From Chloroflexota bacterium (GTDB lineage: Bacteria; Chloroflexota; Dehalococcoidia; Lucifugimonadales; Lucifugimonadaceae), in NCBI GenBank assembly GCA_027624075.1, contig JAQBUH010000001.1, forward strand, positions 124,001 to 188,000: a DNA stretch of 64,000 bases, read 5' to 3'. This document shows positions 17,148 to 27,856 of this stretch, in pieces. The notes under the pieces are model-generated. The model was not told the DNA's origin. It was given only the letters and a program-made list of their open reading frames with translations, and made no database searches. The stretch's first letter is position 1; the number at the start of each line of letters is the position of its first letter. Position numbers and translations under genes: made by a program.

Positions 17148-17171
17148 GATCTGTCCGGTGATCTGTCCGGT
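17148..17171. repeat. Tandem 12-base repeat, two copies
   Basis: GATCTGTCCGGT occurs twice without a gap in the 251-base spacer between the 122-residue gene and the TrpB2-like gene. A TACAAT box at 17214-17219 lies just after it but has no matching -35. Nothing else is recognised in this spacer. Confidence 0.7.
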
Positions 17172-17310
17172 GACTCGCAGTCCTCTCTGCGACGGGTCCG
17201 CTCTCAGCGCGGATACAATCGCCTGACCGTTAAGGAAGCGGGTCTCTGGGGAAGTCTGGCTCCAATCCTCCCGGAGATCAACACCGCCGGCCGCAACAAG
17301 GGCGAGAACA

Positions 17311-18675
17311 ATGCCAACGGTAGTCGGACATCGGATCATGCTCTCGGGAAGAGAACTCCCTGGCCGCTGGCTGAACCCCGTTGCAGACATCCCGGTGAAG
17401 CTTCCTCCGATGATGTCGAAAACCGGCTTCCCTGTGACCCAGCTTGAGCTGGAGCCGATATTCCCCCGTCCCCTGATCCAGCAGGAACTCAATCCCGGAC
17501 ATCGGCACTTTGCCATCCCTGGTCCGGTCAAAGAGGCCTACCTGGACTGGCGGCCCACTCCTCTGATCAGGGCCCACAGGCTGGAGCAGGCGCTGGAGAC
17601 TCCGGCAAGGCTCTACTTTAAATTCGAAGGTGGAAGTCCTTCAGGCTCGTATGAGTCGAACACGGCGATACCTCAAGCGCACTATGTGCGGGAGTCAGGG
17701 GCAGGGACGATTGTCACCGGCGGCGCAGGTGGACTGTGGGTGATGGCGATGGGGCACGCCGCCGCGCAGTTTGGACTCAAAGCCCGCATCTATTCCGTCC
17801 GCGAGCCCGGCACCGGTAGGGCCTGGGGTGAGGCCGCCGCCAACATCTGGGGCGTAGACGTTGTGGCGAGCCCCAGCGAGTCGACTCGAGTCGGACGGCA
17901 TCGTCTTTCGACAAAAGGTCCTGACTCCGGGTCGATAGCCGTTGCGCTTGCGGAGGCATACGAGGAGGCGACGGTCCGGCCAGAGGTCAAGTTCGCGATG
18001 CCGACGCTGCTTAACTTCACCGCCCTCCACCAGAGTGTCATAGGCCAGGAGGCTGCAAAACAGCTGGCGGCGGTTGAGGCAGGACCCGACTATGTGATCG
18101 GCTCCGTCGGCGCCGGCTCACACTTCGCAGGGCTGATAGCGCCGTTTGTGAAAGACCGGGTCGCAGGGCAAGAGCTCAGCCTTGTCGCCGTGGAAGAGGC
18201 GAGCACACCAAGTTTGAGCCGAGGCATCTACGCCTACGACGCGGCTGACTCGGCAGGCCTTATGCCGACTGTGCAGATGTACACCGTCGGACGTGACTAT
18301 GACCCGCCAGGTATTCTCAGTGGGAGCATGCGCTATCACGGCGTTGCGCCCGTCATATCCGCCCTCTTCAGAGAGAAGTATGTGCAGGCTGTTGTGCATT
18401 CGCAGATCGAGGCCTATAGCGCGGGGCTGATCTTCACCAGGGCGCAGGGCATCATCCTCTCGCCTTCATCGATGTACACGGTCAAAGAGGTGATCGAGCA
18501 GGCGATGCGGTGCAGGCAGGAAGGGAGAGAAGCTGTGATCCTGTTCTCGATAACGCCCTCTGTTGAGACAGAAAGGTCAATTTACGATCCGTTGCTCGCA
18601 GGCACCATGCAGAACCGTGAGATCGAGGAAGGCCAGTTGAAGCGTTCGCTCGCCAGCCTGAGGGGGCAGCTCTAG
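17311..18675 (+). CDS. TrpB2-like (tryptophan synthase beta, type 2) homologue lacking the PLP lysine
   Basis: A 454-residue protein matching TrpB2 along its length: RPTPL (81-85), YFKFEGGSPSGSYESN (102-117), then the HQSVIG, VGAGSHFAG and GIYAYD regions and RYHGVAP. However, the PLP Schiff-base Lys of the HKxN motif is Glu115 (SYESN; codon GAG) and the preceding His is Tyr. The ETGAGQ motif carrying the catalytic Glu is TGGAGG (136-141). The frame is intact and the reading unambiguous. It therefore cannot be a normal beta-replacement enzyme and is not evidence of tryptophan synthesis. It may bind PLP non-covalently, have another chemistry, or be regulatory. It precedes a run of thiamine-diphosphate enzymes, 111 bases from pdhA. 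Confidence 0.85.
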   Translation: MPTVVGHRIMLSGRELPGRWLNPVADIPVKLPPMMSKTGFPVTQLELEPIFPRPLIQQELNPGHRHFAIPGPVKEAYLDWRPTPLIRAHRLEQALETPARLYFKFEGGSPSGSYESNTAIPQAHYVRESGAGTIVTGGAGGLWVMAMGHAAAQFGLKARIYSVREPGTGRAWGEAAANIWGVDVVASPSESTRVGRHRLSTKGPDSGSIAVALAEAYEEATVRPEVKFAMPTLLNFTALHQSVIGQEAAKQLAAVEAGPDYVIGSVGAGSHFAGLIAPFVKDRVAGQELSLVAVEEASTPSLSRGIYAYDAADSAGLMPTVQMYTVGRDYDPPGILSGSMRYHGVAPVISALFREKYVQAVVHSQIEAYSAGLIFTRAQGIILSPSSMYTVKEVIEQAMRCRQEGREAVILFSITPSVETERSIYDPLLAGTMQNREIEEGQLKRSLASLRGQL

Positions 18676-18786
18676 TGTCCTGCTGGCGCTCCCATCCGCT
18701 CGACGCGGTGCTACGATTCCACGAGATACGTACCGATCCAGCACAGAGCGCCGCAAATCACAGCCATCGCTCGCCGGGAATAGCAC

Positions 18787-19788
18787 ATGACTGAACTCAC
18801 TCACGAAAAACTGACCTGGCTCTACACAACCATGTACCGCATCAGGCGGTTCGAAGAGACGATGCTGGAGCAGACCTTCAAAGGCAATGCGATGGGAGTG
18901 ACGCACCCTTCGGACGGCCAGGAGGCGGTTCCCACCGGTATCTGCGCGCACCTCACAGTGAAGGACTGGATCGGCTCGACGCACCGCGGCCACGGGCACT
19001 GCATCGCCAAGGGCCTTGAGACCCGCCGCATGATGGCCGAGATCATGGGCCGGGCGACAGGGCAGTGCAAGGGCAAGGGCGGGTCCATGCACATCGCTGA
19101 CTTCTCGAAAGGGATGCTCGGGACCAACGCAATCGTCGGCGCATCGGTCCCGTTAGCGGTCGGCGCGGCGCTCACCGCCAAGTACAGGGGTAAGGAGAGC
19201 GAGTCGATCGGCGTCTCGTTCTTTGGAGACGGGGCGACCTCACAGGGCGTGGTCCATGAGTCGATGAACCTGGCCGCAATCTGGAAACTACCTGTTATCT
19301 TTGCCTGCGAGAACAACGGCTACGCAGAGGCCACGCCTGCGTGGTACGCGGTGTCGACCGATGATATCTCGTCCAGGGCGGAAGGCTATGGCATCCCTGG
19401 AGTCCAGGTTGACGGCATGGATGTGTTCGCCGTATACGACGCAGCCGGGCAGGCTGTCGCCCGGGCGCGTCGTGGGGAAGGCCCGACGCTTCTCGATCTG
19501 AAGACGTACCGCTATCACGGCCACTTCCACGCAGACGACCCGACGAAGTACCGGAAGGCAGAGGAAGAGGCCGCGTACAAGGCACGGGACTGCCTCAAGT
19601 CGTTCGAGGAGCGCGTGACCGCGCAGAAGCTGATGACCGGTGACGAGCTATCCAAGATTCGCGACTCGATAGAGGCGGAAATGGTTGACGCAGTTCAGTT
19701 CGCGCTCGACAGCCCGATGCCTGACGAGGCAGAACTCTACTCAGACGTCTATGTGAGCTATTCAAATCCCCTCCTTGGTCTGCGGTAG
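18787..19788 (+). CDS. pdhA: Thiamine-diphosphate dehydrogenase E1 component, alpha subunit (pyruvate/acetoin type)
   Basis: A 333-residue E1 alpha subunit. The ThDP/Mg motif runs from FFGDGATSQG to CENNGYA (about residues 145-180), and the family string RGHGHCIAKG is near residue 70. Together with the next gene it would decarboxylate a 2-oxoacid (pyruvate, acetoin or branched chain) and pass the acyl group to a lipoyl E2. No E2 or E3 gene is in the window, so they must be elsewhere. Length and motifs fit the acetoin/pyruvate type best; the substrate is not settled. Confidence 0.9.
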   Translation: MTELTHEKLTWLYTTMYRIRRFEETMLEQTFKGNAMGVTHPSDGQEAVPTGICAHLTVKDWIGSTHRGHGHCIAKGLETRRMMAEIMGRATGQCKGKGGSMHIADFSKGMLGTNAIVGASVPLAVGAALTAKYRGKESESIGVSFFGDGATSQGVVHESMNLAAIWKLPVIFACENNGYAEATPAWYAVSTDDISSRAEGYGIPGVQVDGMDVFAVYDAAGQAVARARRGEGPTLLDLKTYRYHGHFHADDPTKYRKAEEEAAYKARDCLKSFEERVTAQKLMTGDELSKIRDSIEAEMVDAVQFALDSPMPDEAELYSDVYVSYSNPLLGLR

Positions 19789-19862
19789 GACGACCTGAAC
19801 TTGAGTCAACCTCGGCGAGACGACAAAGACGCCACACGAATACCCGGAGATCCGCAAGAGCC

Positions 19863-20942
19863 ATGACCACGACAGAGCAACGACCGCAGAGCAAGACCGA
19901 TCCCCTCGGACCCGGATATAAGGTGGCGGGACAGGAGATGCGGTACCGGGACGCCTTCAACAAGACGCTCCGGGACGAGCTAAACCATGATCCCGATGTC
20001 TTCATCATGGGAGAGGACATCTCCGGCGGGTTCGACAAGGACACCAAGGAGCCTCTCGACGCATGGGGCGGCCCATTCGCCGCCACAAAAGGCCTCGTGC
20101 AAGACTTCGGGCCTGAGCGAATACGCGACGCGCCGATCTCCGAGGCGGGGTTCGTGGGAGCGGCAATCGGGGCGGCGCTAACCGGTCTCAGGCCGGTGGT
20201 CGACCTCATGTACTTCGACTTCGTGACGGTGGCGTATGACCAACTGCTCTCAAACGCCGCAAAGTCTCGCTACATGTTCGGAGGGCAGACCAAAGTTCCG
20301 ATCACGCTGTTTGCTCGGTCTGGCGCAGGCACAGGCCACGCAGCCCAACACTCCGAGAGCTTCTACTCGATGCTGGCCCACATCCCCGGTCTGAAAGTGG
20401 TAGTCCCCTCAGACCCTTACTCTTGCCGCGGGCTGCTCTCTGCCGCAATACGCGACGACGACCCGGTTTTTCTCGTCAACGACAAGAAGCTGATCAACCT
20501 GACAGGCTTTGTGCCGGATGAGTCGTACGTCATAGAGCTTGGAAAGGGCCGCTACCTGAAACGCGGCAAGGATGTGACTCTTGTCGGAATGTCCTATACC
20601 TCGATCGTCTGCAAGGAGGCGGCGGACAAGCTGGCCGGGCAGGGCATCGACGCCGAGGTCATCGACATGATGTCTCTATCTCCGTTTGATGAGGACATCT
20701 TGCTCGAGTCTGTTATGAAGACCAACCGGGTCGTGATCGTAGATGAGGACACGCCGCGCGCAAGCATGGCGTCTGAGTTCGCGGCCGTCATCGCGGATAA
20801 GGCGTTCGACTACCTGGACGCTCCGGTAAAGCGGGTAACCGCGCCACACACGCCGGTGCCTTACAACAGGGGCCTCGAGAACGCGTTCATGCCAAAGCCA
20901 GACGATGTGGTGGCAACAGTGCTTAAGATGATGGCAAGGTAA
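19863..20942 (+). CDS. pdhB: Thiamine-diphosphate dehydrogenase E1 component, beta subunit
   Basis: A 359-residue E1 beta subunit: a 35-residue N-terminal extension, then MRYRDAFNKTLRDEL, the conserved FIMGEDISGGFD motif with the catalytic Glu, and GLRPVVDLMYFDFVTVAYDQL. The C-terminal transketolase domain has VTLVGMSYTS and ends in a typical PYNRGLENAFMP sequence. It pairs with the alpha subunit 74 bases upstream. The region around the E1 active site contains LFARSGAGTGHAAQHSES, the usual beta-subunit loop with its His. Substrate as for the alpha subunit. Confidence 0.9.
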   Translation: MTTTEQRPQSKTDPLGPGYKVAGQEMRYRDAFNKTLRDELNHDPDVFIMGEDISGGFDKDTKEPLDAWGGPFAATKGLVQDFGPERIRDAPISEAGFVGAAIGAALTGLRPVVDLMYFDFVTVAYDQLLSNAAKSRYMFGGQTKVPITLFARSGAGTGHAAQHSESFYSMLAHIPGLKVVVPSDPYSCRGLLSAAIRDDDPVFLVNDKKLINLTGFVPDESYVIELGKGRYLKRGKDVTLVGMSYTSIVCKEAADKLAGQGIDAEVIDMMSLSPFDEDILLESVMKTNRVVIVDEDTPRASMASEFAAVIADKAFDYLDAPVKRVTAPHTPVPYNRGLENAFMPKPDDVVATVLKMMAR

Positions 20943-21046
20943 CTCGAACAGGCCTGGCCCTCAGGACAGGGGCGGCGTGACCCACGCGACCGGCTCCGTC
21001 TCTCGGGCTCAGGTTACCTGCCGGCAGATCTCCCAGGGAGAACACA

Positions 21047-21268
21047 ATGTGCAGAAGCATCAAAACGCTCCGTCCGCCATTTGAAGAGACCGTCACTGAC
21101 GAGGATGTCCGAGCCGCGGCTCTCCAGTACGTCCGCAAGATCAGCGGATTCCGCAAGCCGTCCCTGGCAAATGAGAAGGCGTTCGACGCGGCGGTGCAGC
21201 AGATCGCCAAAGCCTCACAGCGCCTCCTGGATGCGCTGGTGGTCAAGCCACAGGCTTCAGCCATCTGA
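21047..21268 (+). CDS. DUF2277 family small protein
   Basis: A 73-residue protein starting MCRSIKTLRPPFEETVTDED and continuing through VRAAALQYVRKISGFRKPS. This matches the short DUF2277 family, conserved in actinobacteria, Chloroflexota and some others, of unknown function. It carries one cysteine at residue 2. A ribosome site (AGGGAGAA) precedes the ATG. It sits between the E1 beta gene and the acetolactate-synthase-like gene on the same strand. Confidence 0.85.
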   Translation: MCRSIKTLRPPFEETVTDEDVRAAALQYVRKISGFRKPSLANEKAFDAAVQQIAKASQRLLDALVVKPQASAI

Positions 21269-21341
21269 CCGGCTGAGTCTGGCAACGTCCACTCATCCAA
21301 CCCGCTTTGCGGTGCTACCCTTTCGCGTCGATTAACAGAAA

Positions 21342-21367
21342 AGCGGCGCGCCACGCGAGGCGCCGCT
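21342..21367 (+). other. 8-bp GC hairpin before the acetolactate-synthase-like gene
   Basis: AGCGGCGC (21342-21349) pairs with GCGCCGCT (21360-21367) over a 10-base loop and is flanked by A runs on both sides. On the plus strand no U run follows. It may be an RNA-stabilising element or a weak terminator after the DUF2277 gene. Confidence 0.4.
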
Positions 21368-21407
21368 CAAAACGCGAGAGACACTCTCGCCAGGGCACAC
21401 GAGGAAC

Positions 21408-23087
21408 ATGGCAAAAGTCACAGGCAGCGACCTTCTGATAAGAGCGCTCAAGGCAGAGGGCGTCGACACCGTCTTCGGCATCGCGGGCGATCACATCCTG
21501 CACATGCTGGACAAGATGCACGACGAAGAGTTCCGGATGATCGACTTCCGCCATGAGTCTGCGGCTGTGCATGCTGCTGACTCGTACTCCCGCATCCTGC
21601 GCAGAGGCGCGGTGACACTGTCTACGACTCCCGGCCACGCCAATGCGGTCCCGGCGCTCGCAAATGCCATCCACTCCGAGGCGCCTGTGGTCAACATCTC
21701 AGGCTCGGCTGACTCATCGAACCTGGGCCGCGGCGCGATGCAGGAGTTTGATCAGGTCGGCGTTGCGCGGCCTGTCACCAAAGGCGCGTGGGAAGTCCCT
21801 TCGCCGGAGCGCATCCCAGAGTTCGTCGCTCTGGCGTTCCGAACCGCTCTCGCCGGCCGCCAGGGTCCGGTACACCTGACCATCCCGCACGACTACCAGT
21901 CCGCAGAGGTGGACGAGGCTGCCGCAGCCAGGTACGCGCCCCATGAGTACAGCACACCTCGTAGAGTGCTTGGCGATCCGGCACAGGTCCAGCGGGCGGT
22001 TGAGTTGCTCCGTAACGCAAGCCGTCCCATCATCATGGCGGGCTCATCTGCGGGAGCAACTGCCGACCCTGCGGTCTTGCAGAAATTCGTCGAGCGAACA
22101 CACATCCCATTCGTCTCTGAGGACTCTGCTCGCGCCCTCATTCCGGACTCGCACGAATACAGCGTCGGGCTGGGTTATCAACCTTTGAACCGCGCCGCGC
22201 AGCGCATTCGCGAGGCCGATGTCGTGCTGATGCTCGGTAAAAGGCTCGACTACACCCTCGGGTTCGGCGGCAGTCCGCCCTTCGCTGATGGCGTCAGGCA
22301 CATCGTCGTGGACCCTTCTCCGGCCGAGATTGGCCGCGCCCGCACAGTAGAGGTGGGAATCCTCGGCGACGTCGGGCCGATCATCGAGCAGCTGGCGGAC
22401 GAAGCCTCGAAGCATACCTGGGACCGACATGCGGACTGGATGGACTCGCTGCAGCGGGACCACGACCGGTGGATGGAGGAGCTGCACGAACTTGCTTCCT
22501 CCGCTAACCCGATACACCCGATGTCGGTCAGCGAGTCGCTGCAGAAATTCATCGACGATGACACCCACATCAGCTATGACGGCGGCGACTACTGTCACTT
22601 TCTGCGTGCCTCAATCAAGCGTGACAGGCCGTTCAGGTTTCACAACGTCTCCAGCTTCGGCATGATCGGCGTCGGCCTGCCATATGCGCTGGGCGCGCAG
22701 GTGGCGCTCCCCGGCAAACAGGTCGTGCTCTCTGTCGGGGACGGCTCGTTCGGCTTCAACGGAATGGAGATCGACACCATGGTCCGGCACAACCTGCCGG
22801 TCAAGATGGTCCTCGGCAACAACTCGATATGGGGAATTGACTGGCAGATCCAGAAGGGCCTGTATGGCAGGCCGGTGTGGACCGACCTGCTGCCCACGCG
22901 GTATGACCAGGTGGCGCAGGGACTGGGCGCGCACGGGGAGCACGTCACAAGTTTCGAGCAACTTGAGCCGGCGCTCAGGCGGGCGTTCGAGTACGATGGC
23001 CCGGCGCTGGTGAACATCGAGATCGCCCAGGTGATCAGCCCTGTGGCCGAAGCCGCCATCAGCCGCAAGCTGGGGTCGCACGGCTAA
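21408..23087 (+). CDS. Thiamine-diphosphate enzyme of the acetolactate synthase / 2-hydroxyacyl-CoA lyase family
   Basis: A 559-residue three-domain ThDP enzyme. The Pyr domain carries the catalytic Glu in DFRHESAAVHAADSYSR (about residue 50). The central domain has a nucleotide-type fold with VLMLGKRLDYTLGFGGSPPF, and the PP domain has the ThDP motif GDGSFGFNGMEI to GNNSIWG (about residues 445-475). The central-domain string resembles oxalyl-CoA decarboxylase and 2-hydroxyacyl-CoA lyase more than biosynthetic acetolactate synthase. No small regulatory subunit gene (ilvN) follows, which argues against branched-chain biosynthesis. Exact substrate unknown. Confidence 0.85.
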   Translation: MAKVTGSDLLIRALKAEGVDTVFGIAGDHILHMLDKMHDEEFRMIDFRHESAAVHAADSYSRILRRGAVTLSTTPGHANAVPALANAIHSEAPVVNISGSADSSNLGRGAMQEFDQVGVARPVTKGAWEVPSPERIPEFVALAFRTALAGRQGPVHLTIPHDYQSAEVDEAAAARYAPHEYSTPRRVLGDPAQVQRAVELLRNASRPIIMAGSSAGATADPAVLQKFVERTHIPFVSEDSARALIPDSHEYSVGLGYQPLNRAAQRIREADVVLMLGKRLDYTLGFGGSPPFADGVRHIVVDPSPAEIGRARTVEVGILGDVGPIIEQLADEASKHTWDRHADWMDSLQRDHDRWMEELHELASSANPIHPMSVSESLQKFIDDDTHISYDGGDYCHFLRASIKRDRPFRFHNVSSFGMIGVGLPYALGAQVALPGKQVVLSVGDGSFGFNGMEIDTMVRHNLPVKMVLGNNSIWGIDWQIQKGLYGRPVWTDLLPTRYDQVAQGLGAHGEHVTSFEQLEPALRRAFEYDGPALVNIEIAQVISPVAEAAISRKLGSHG

Positions 23088-23218
23088 GTGTCGCCCGGAC
23101 GATCCAAATGGCCCATTGCCGACGCTGCCTCGGGAGACCACTTCCGTTGCGGGGACTGGTAAAGTGCCGGTTGTAGTAGATTAAACACAAGAAATCCTCG
23201 CACAGGAGATTGGCGCCA

Positions 23219-25780
23219 GTGCTTCAACAACGAACTCAATCCGTATCGGTCGGCGCATTTGACCTCGACCGTCGTGTCAGGCAGACCAACGTCGAAGTGC
23301 CGCAGTACGACCGCACCAGGTTCGGCGATGTCGGCTTCCTGACCGCAATGACCCTGACTCTGCTTGGCAACTACGCGCAGACAGGGCACTTCGGCGGGCC
23401 GCTGGCCTACACACCGTTCGTCGTCACGACTCACCTGCTTGGACCGCAGTCGGGTGGGCTTAACTACGACTACCGCCGGCCAAAGCACCCATATTCAGAC
23501 AAGTTCATGCTTGCCGGCGGGCACAACGCCCCCGTCACCTATGCTCTCTGGATGATCATGGGCGAGGCGCTGGCCCGTAAACACGCCCTCACCGGCGATG
23601 ACAGGTACGCGGTTGACCCAAAAACAGCGATGCTCTCCATTGACGCTCTCGGGTTCCGCAGAGGCGCGGGGGCGCTGAAGACGCTGCTCAAGGAACGCGG
23701 CCTGGAAGACCACCCGCTGTTCGCGCAGGCAAAGCTGCGAGGCATCAAGGCCCTTTCCGGCCACTCGGAGACGACTGACCTCACCAACGATGTGAACGGC
23801 GGTCCGTCCGGGCTGGGAGTGGCGACAGCAGCCGGTAAAGCGGCTTTCTGGGACATGATGGGAGCGCCGATCGAGTCCCCCAAGGTGATCGCCATCGAAG
23901 GCGAATTCGCCATGACGTCCGGCCACTCGCAGGAGCTAAAGACCCAGGCGGTGGCCCAGCAGGTCGGGAAGCGCCTTCGCATCCTGCTCTCATACAACAA
24001 TGCTGGAATCGATGATGAGCTGATTGGCAGCGTCATCCCGCCGGAGTTCACCGGCTACGACATTCCCAGTCAGTGGGCCTCTTACGGCTGGAACGTCTTC
24101 ACGATAGACAACGGAAACGACTATGACCAGGTTGCCGCCGCGTACAGGGCGATGGAGGACTGGGACCCGGCCGACAGGCGGCCAATGATCCTGGTCGGCA
24201 AGACTGTCAAGGGCTGGTGGCCGGGAGCAATCGATGGTCAAATCCCGGGCTTCGGCAAGCAGATTATCGACCACGCGTCGCACCCGTACGGCTTCCCGCA
24301 GAACGGCGATTACTTCAAAGGGCTTGCCCGCACATTTGAAGAGCAGTACGGCGTCAAGTTTGAGGGCATCCACGATGGCCCGGTCAAGGACGACCGCGAA
24401 CGCCTGATCCAGTTCAAGACGAACATCGATATCGCGATGTCGGTCCTTGAGAAGAACGGCCTCGGCGACTGGCTTGCAGACCGGCTGGTTGAGATCGGCG
24501 ACGGCGTCAAGGACGACATTGGCCTGCAGGTAAAGACCACTGGAGACCCTTTCACTAACCCGCGCCTCAAGGTCAGCGCCTTGCCGCTCGATCCGCAGAC
24601 GGTCAGCGTCACAAACTCGACGAGCGGCGCGACAGCCGAGACGACTATCAAGCTGTTTGAAGAGGCCGGGAAAGTACGCGGCACACGCCGTGCGATATCG
24701 GAGATCTTCAAGTGGGCGAACTACGTCACAGACAACCGGTTCATCGCCATCGCGGCAGACCTCGCAGAGTCGATTAACGTCCAGCACAGCGCGCTGTTTG
24801 GCTACTTCGACCCTGTGAAGAACCCTTCCGGGACGATCTTGAAGGCGGGCATCCAGGAAGCCGGCAACGCGTCCACGGCGATCGGGCTGGTCGGGCAGTC
24901 GGCGTCCCTCGACCCGAAGGTCCACAACGGCGTGTGGGCGCTGAGCGGGACCTACGGAGCGTTCACACCGCTCATGTATCTGCCAGCCAGGGTCTGGAGC
25001 CAGCAGAACCAGGACAGCCCGTTCAGGGTCGGCGTCCTGCACATCCTTGCCGGTCATTCCGGCCCGGAGACTGCGGCGGACGCACGGACGCACTTCGGCA
25101 TCTTCTCACCGCAGGTGTGGAAGCTTTTCCCGCGCGGCCAGGTGATAACGCTCAGCTTCTGGGACTACAACGACGTTGCGCCCGCCTACTTTGCGGCAGC
25201 GGAGATCGCGGCCACAGACCCGAAGGTTGGCGTCATTGTGCTTGAGGTTGCGAGGCCAGACTTCCCCGTCGCTGACCGCTCAAAGTTTGCTGACTCAGAC
25301 ATTCGCGCCGCAGCGAAGGGTCTCTACGTCATAAAGGACTTCGATCCTGGCAAGCCGAGGCACGGATACGTCGTCACCCAGGGATCAAGCTCAACGGTGA
25401 ACCTGGTGAACACGCTGCCGAAGCTGGCCGAGGCGGGAGTCAACGTTAAGGTCATCGCCTGCATCAGCGAAGAGCTGTTCGCCCGGCAGCCTAAGGCTTA
25501 CCAGGACTCTGTGCTTCCCCCCGGATCACGCAGCGACATGATGGTTGTGAGCACAGGGACGCAGCGCGTGATGCCGTTGGCCAACGTTGGCCCGATGACA
25601 GCGGAGTACTCGATGTTCTCGGACTGGGACAACCAGTGGCTGAGCGGCGGGACCGAGGCGGACGTCATCGCCGAGGCTCACCTCGACGCCAACTCGATCT
25701 TCGCCGGGATCTCCCGGTTTGCGAAAGAGCGGGACACCCGCCTGAAGAGGCAAAGAGACCAGCTGGCCGGGCTGAAGTAA
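23219..25780 (+). CDS. Divergent transketolase-like thiamine-diphosphate enzyme
   Basis: About 853 residues, longer than transketolase (about 660). Transketolase landmarks are present in order: DKFMLAGGHNAPVTYAL, the ThDP motif, IAADLAESINV, AGIQEAGNA with the catalytic Glu, and GHSGPETAADARTHF. The canonical GDG of the Mg/ThDP motif is replaced by Gly-Glu-Phe in IEGEFAMTSGHSQE, with YNNAGID following normally. No phosphoketolase signature was seen. I chose the GTG at 23219 because AGGAG at 23204-23208 is well spaced for it; the TTG at 23210 lies too close. It closes a run of four ThDP polypeptides. Substrates unknown: possibly an aldehyde or ketol transfer distinct from the pentose phosphate pathway. 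Confidence 0.8.
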   Translation: MLQQRTQSVSVGAFDLDRRVRQTNVEVPQYDRTRFGDVGFLTAMTLTLLGNYAQTGHFGGPLAYTPFVVTTHLLGPQSGGLNYDYRRPKHPYSDKFMLAGGHNAPVTYALWMIMGEALARKHALTGDDRYAVDPKTAMLSIDALGFRRGAGALKTLLKERGLEDHPLFAQAKLRGIKALSGHSETTDLTNDVNGGPSGLGVATAAGKAAFWDMMGAPIESPKVIAIEGEFAMTSGHSQELKTQAVAQQVGKRLRILLSYNNAGIDDELIGSVIPPEFTGYDIPSQWASYGWNVFTIDNGNDYDQVAAAYRAMEDWDPADRRPMILVGKTVKGWWPGAIDGQIPGFGKQIIDHASHPYGFPQNGDYFKGLARTFEEQYGVKFEGIHDGPVKDDRERLIQFKTNIDIAMSVLEKNGLGDWLADRLVEIGDGVKDDIGLQVKTTGDPFTNPRLKVSALPLDPQTVSVTNSTSGATAETTIKLFEEAGKVRGTRRAISEIFKWANYVTDNRFIAIAADLAESINVQHSALFGYFDPVKNPSGTILKAGIQEAGNASTAIGLVGQSASLDPKVHNGVWALSGTYGAFTPLMYLPARVWSQQNQDSPFRVGVLHILAGHSGPETAADARTHFGIFSPQVWKLFPRGQVITLSFWDYNDVAPAYFAAAEIAATDPKVGVIVLEVARPDFPVADRSKFADSDIRAAAKGLYVIKDFDPGKPRHGYVVTQGSSSTVNLVNTLPKLAEAGVNVKVIACISEELFARQPKAYQDSVLPPGSRSDMMVVSTGTQRVMPLANVGPMTAEYSMFSDWDNQWLSGGTEADVIAEAHLDANSIFAGISRFAKERDTRLKRQRDQLAGLK

Positions 25781-25794
25781 GAGTTTCAAAGCAG

Positions 25795-25820
25795 GGGTCG
25801 GCGGCGAAAACCGCCGGCCC
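25795..25820. terminator. Hairpin between convergent genes
   Basis: GGGTCGGCGG pairs with CCGCCGGCCC (one G-U pair) over a CGAAAA loop. It sits 14 bases after the transketolase-like stop and before the convergent typA 3' end. There is no strong U run on either strand, so termination is inferred from stem strength and position. Confidence 0.45.
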
Positions 25821-25894
25821 ATGGCATTCTTGCGAAGTCCGGGAGCTGTGACCGGTCTGCGTCACGAGCTCACGGGACCTCGGTGAATCGCGGC

Positions 25895-27730
<1,836 letters not shown>

Positions 27731-27760
27731 GGCGCCTTCCAACTGGGCCGTTGCGCGAAA

Positions 27761-27788
27761 CGATCCGGGCAAGAAATCTCCCGGATCG
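27761..27788 (-). promoter_or_regulatory. 9-bp perfect stem-loop in the typA leader
   Basis: CGATCCGGG (27761-27769) is perfectly complementary to CCCGGATCG (27780-27788) across 10 bases. It lies 31-58 bases upstream of the typA start, so it would fold in the 5' untranslated RNA. It could be an operator, an RNA stabiliser or a temperature-sensitive structure; nothing in the sequence decides between these. Confidence 0.45.
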
Positions 27789-27846
27789 AACTGGCTCTAC
27801 TCAGGATGTTCTGCGTCGCGCCTTCAAACGGCGGCGACTATTGTTA

Positions 27847-27856
27847 CTCAATTGAG
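27847..27856. promoter_or_regulatory. Palindrome CTCAATTGAG in the typA/cupin spacer
   Basis: A perfect 10-base palindrome in the divergent spacer, AT-rich compared with its surroundings. It could be a binding site for a dimeric regulator. Only the symmetry supports it. Confidence 0.25.

Noticed and set aside
17061..17531. 156-residue minus-strand frame overlapping the TrpB2-like start
   Set aside because: Overlaps the opposite-strand gene by over 200 bases and has no family features.
23990..25093. 367-residue frame on the minus strand
   Set aside because: Antisense to the transketolase-like gene, whose motifs are intact; arginine/valine-rich shadow without recognisable domains.
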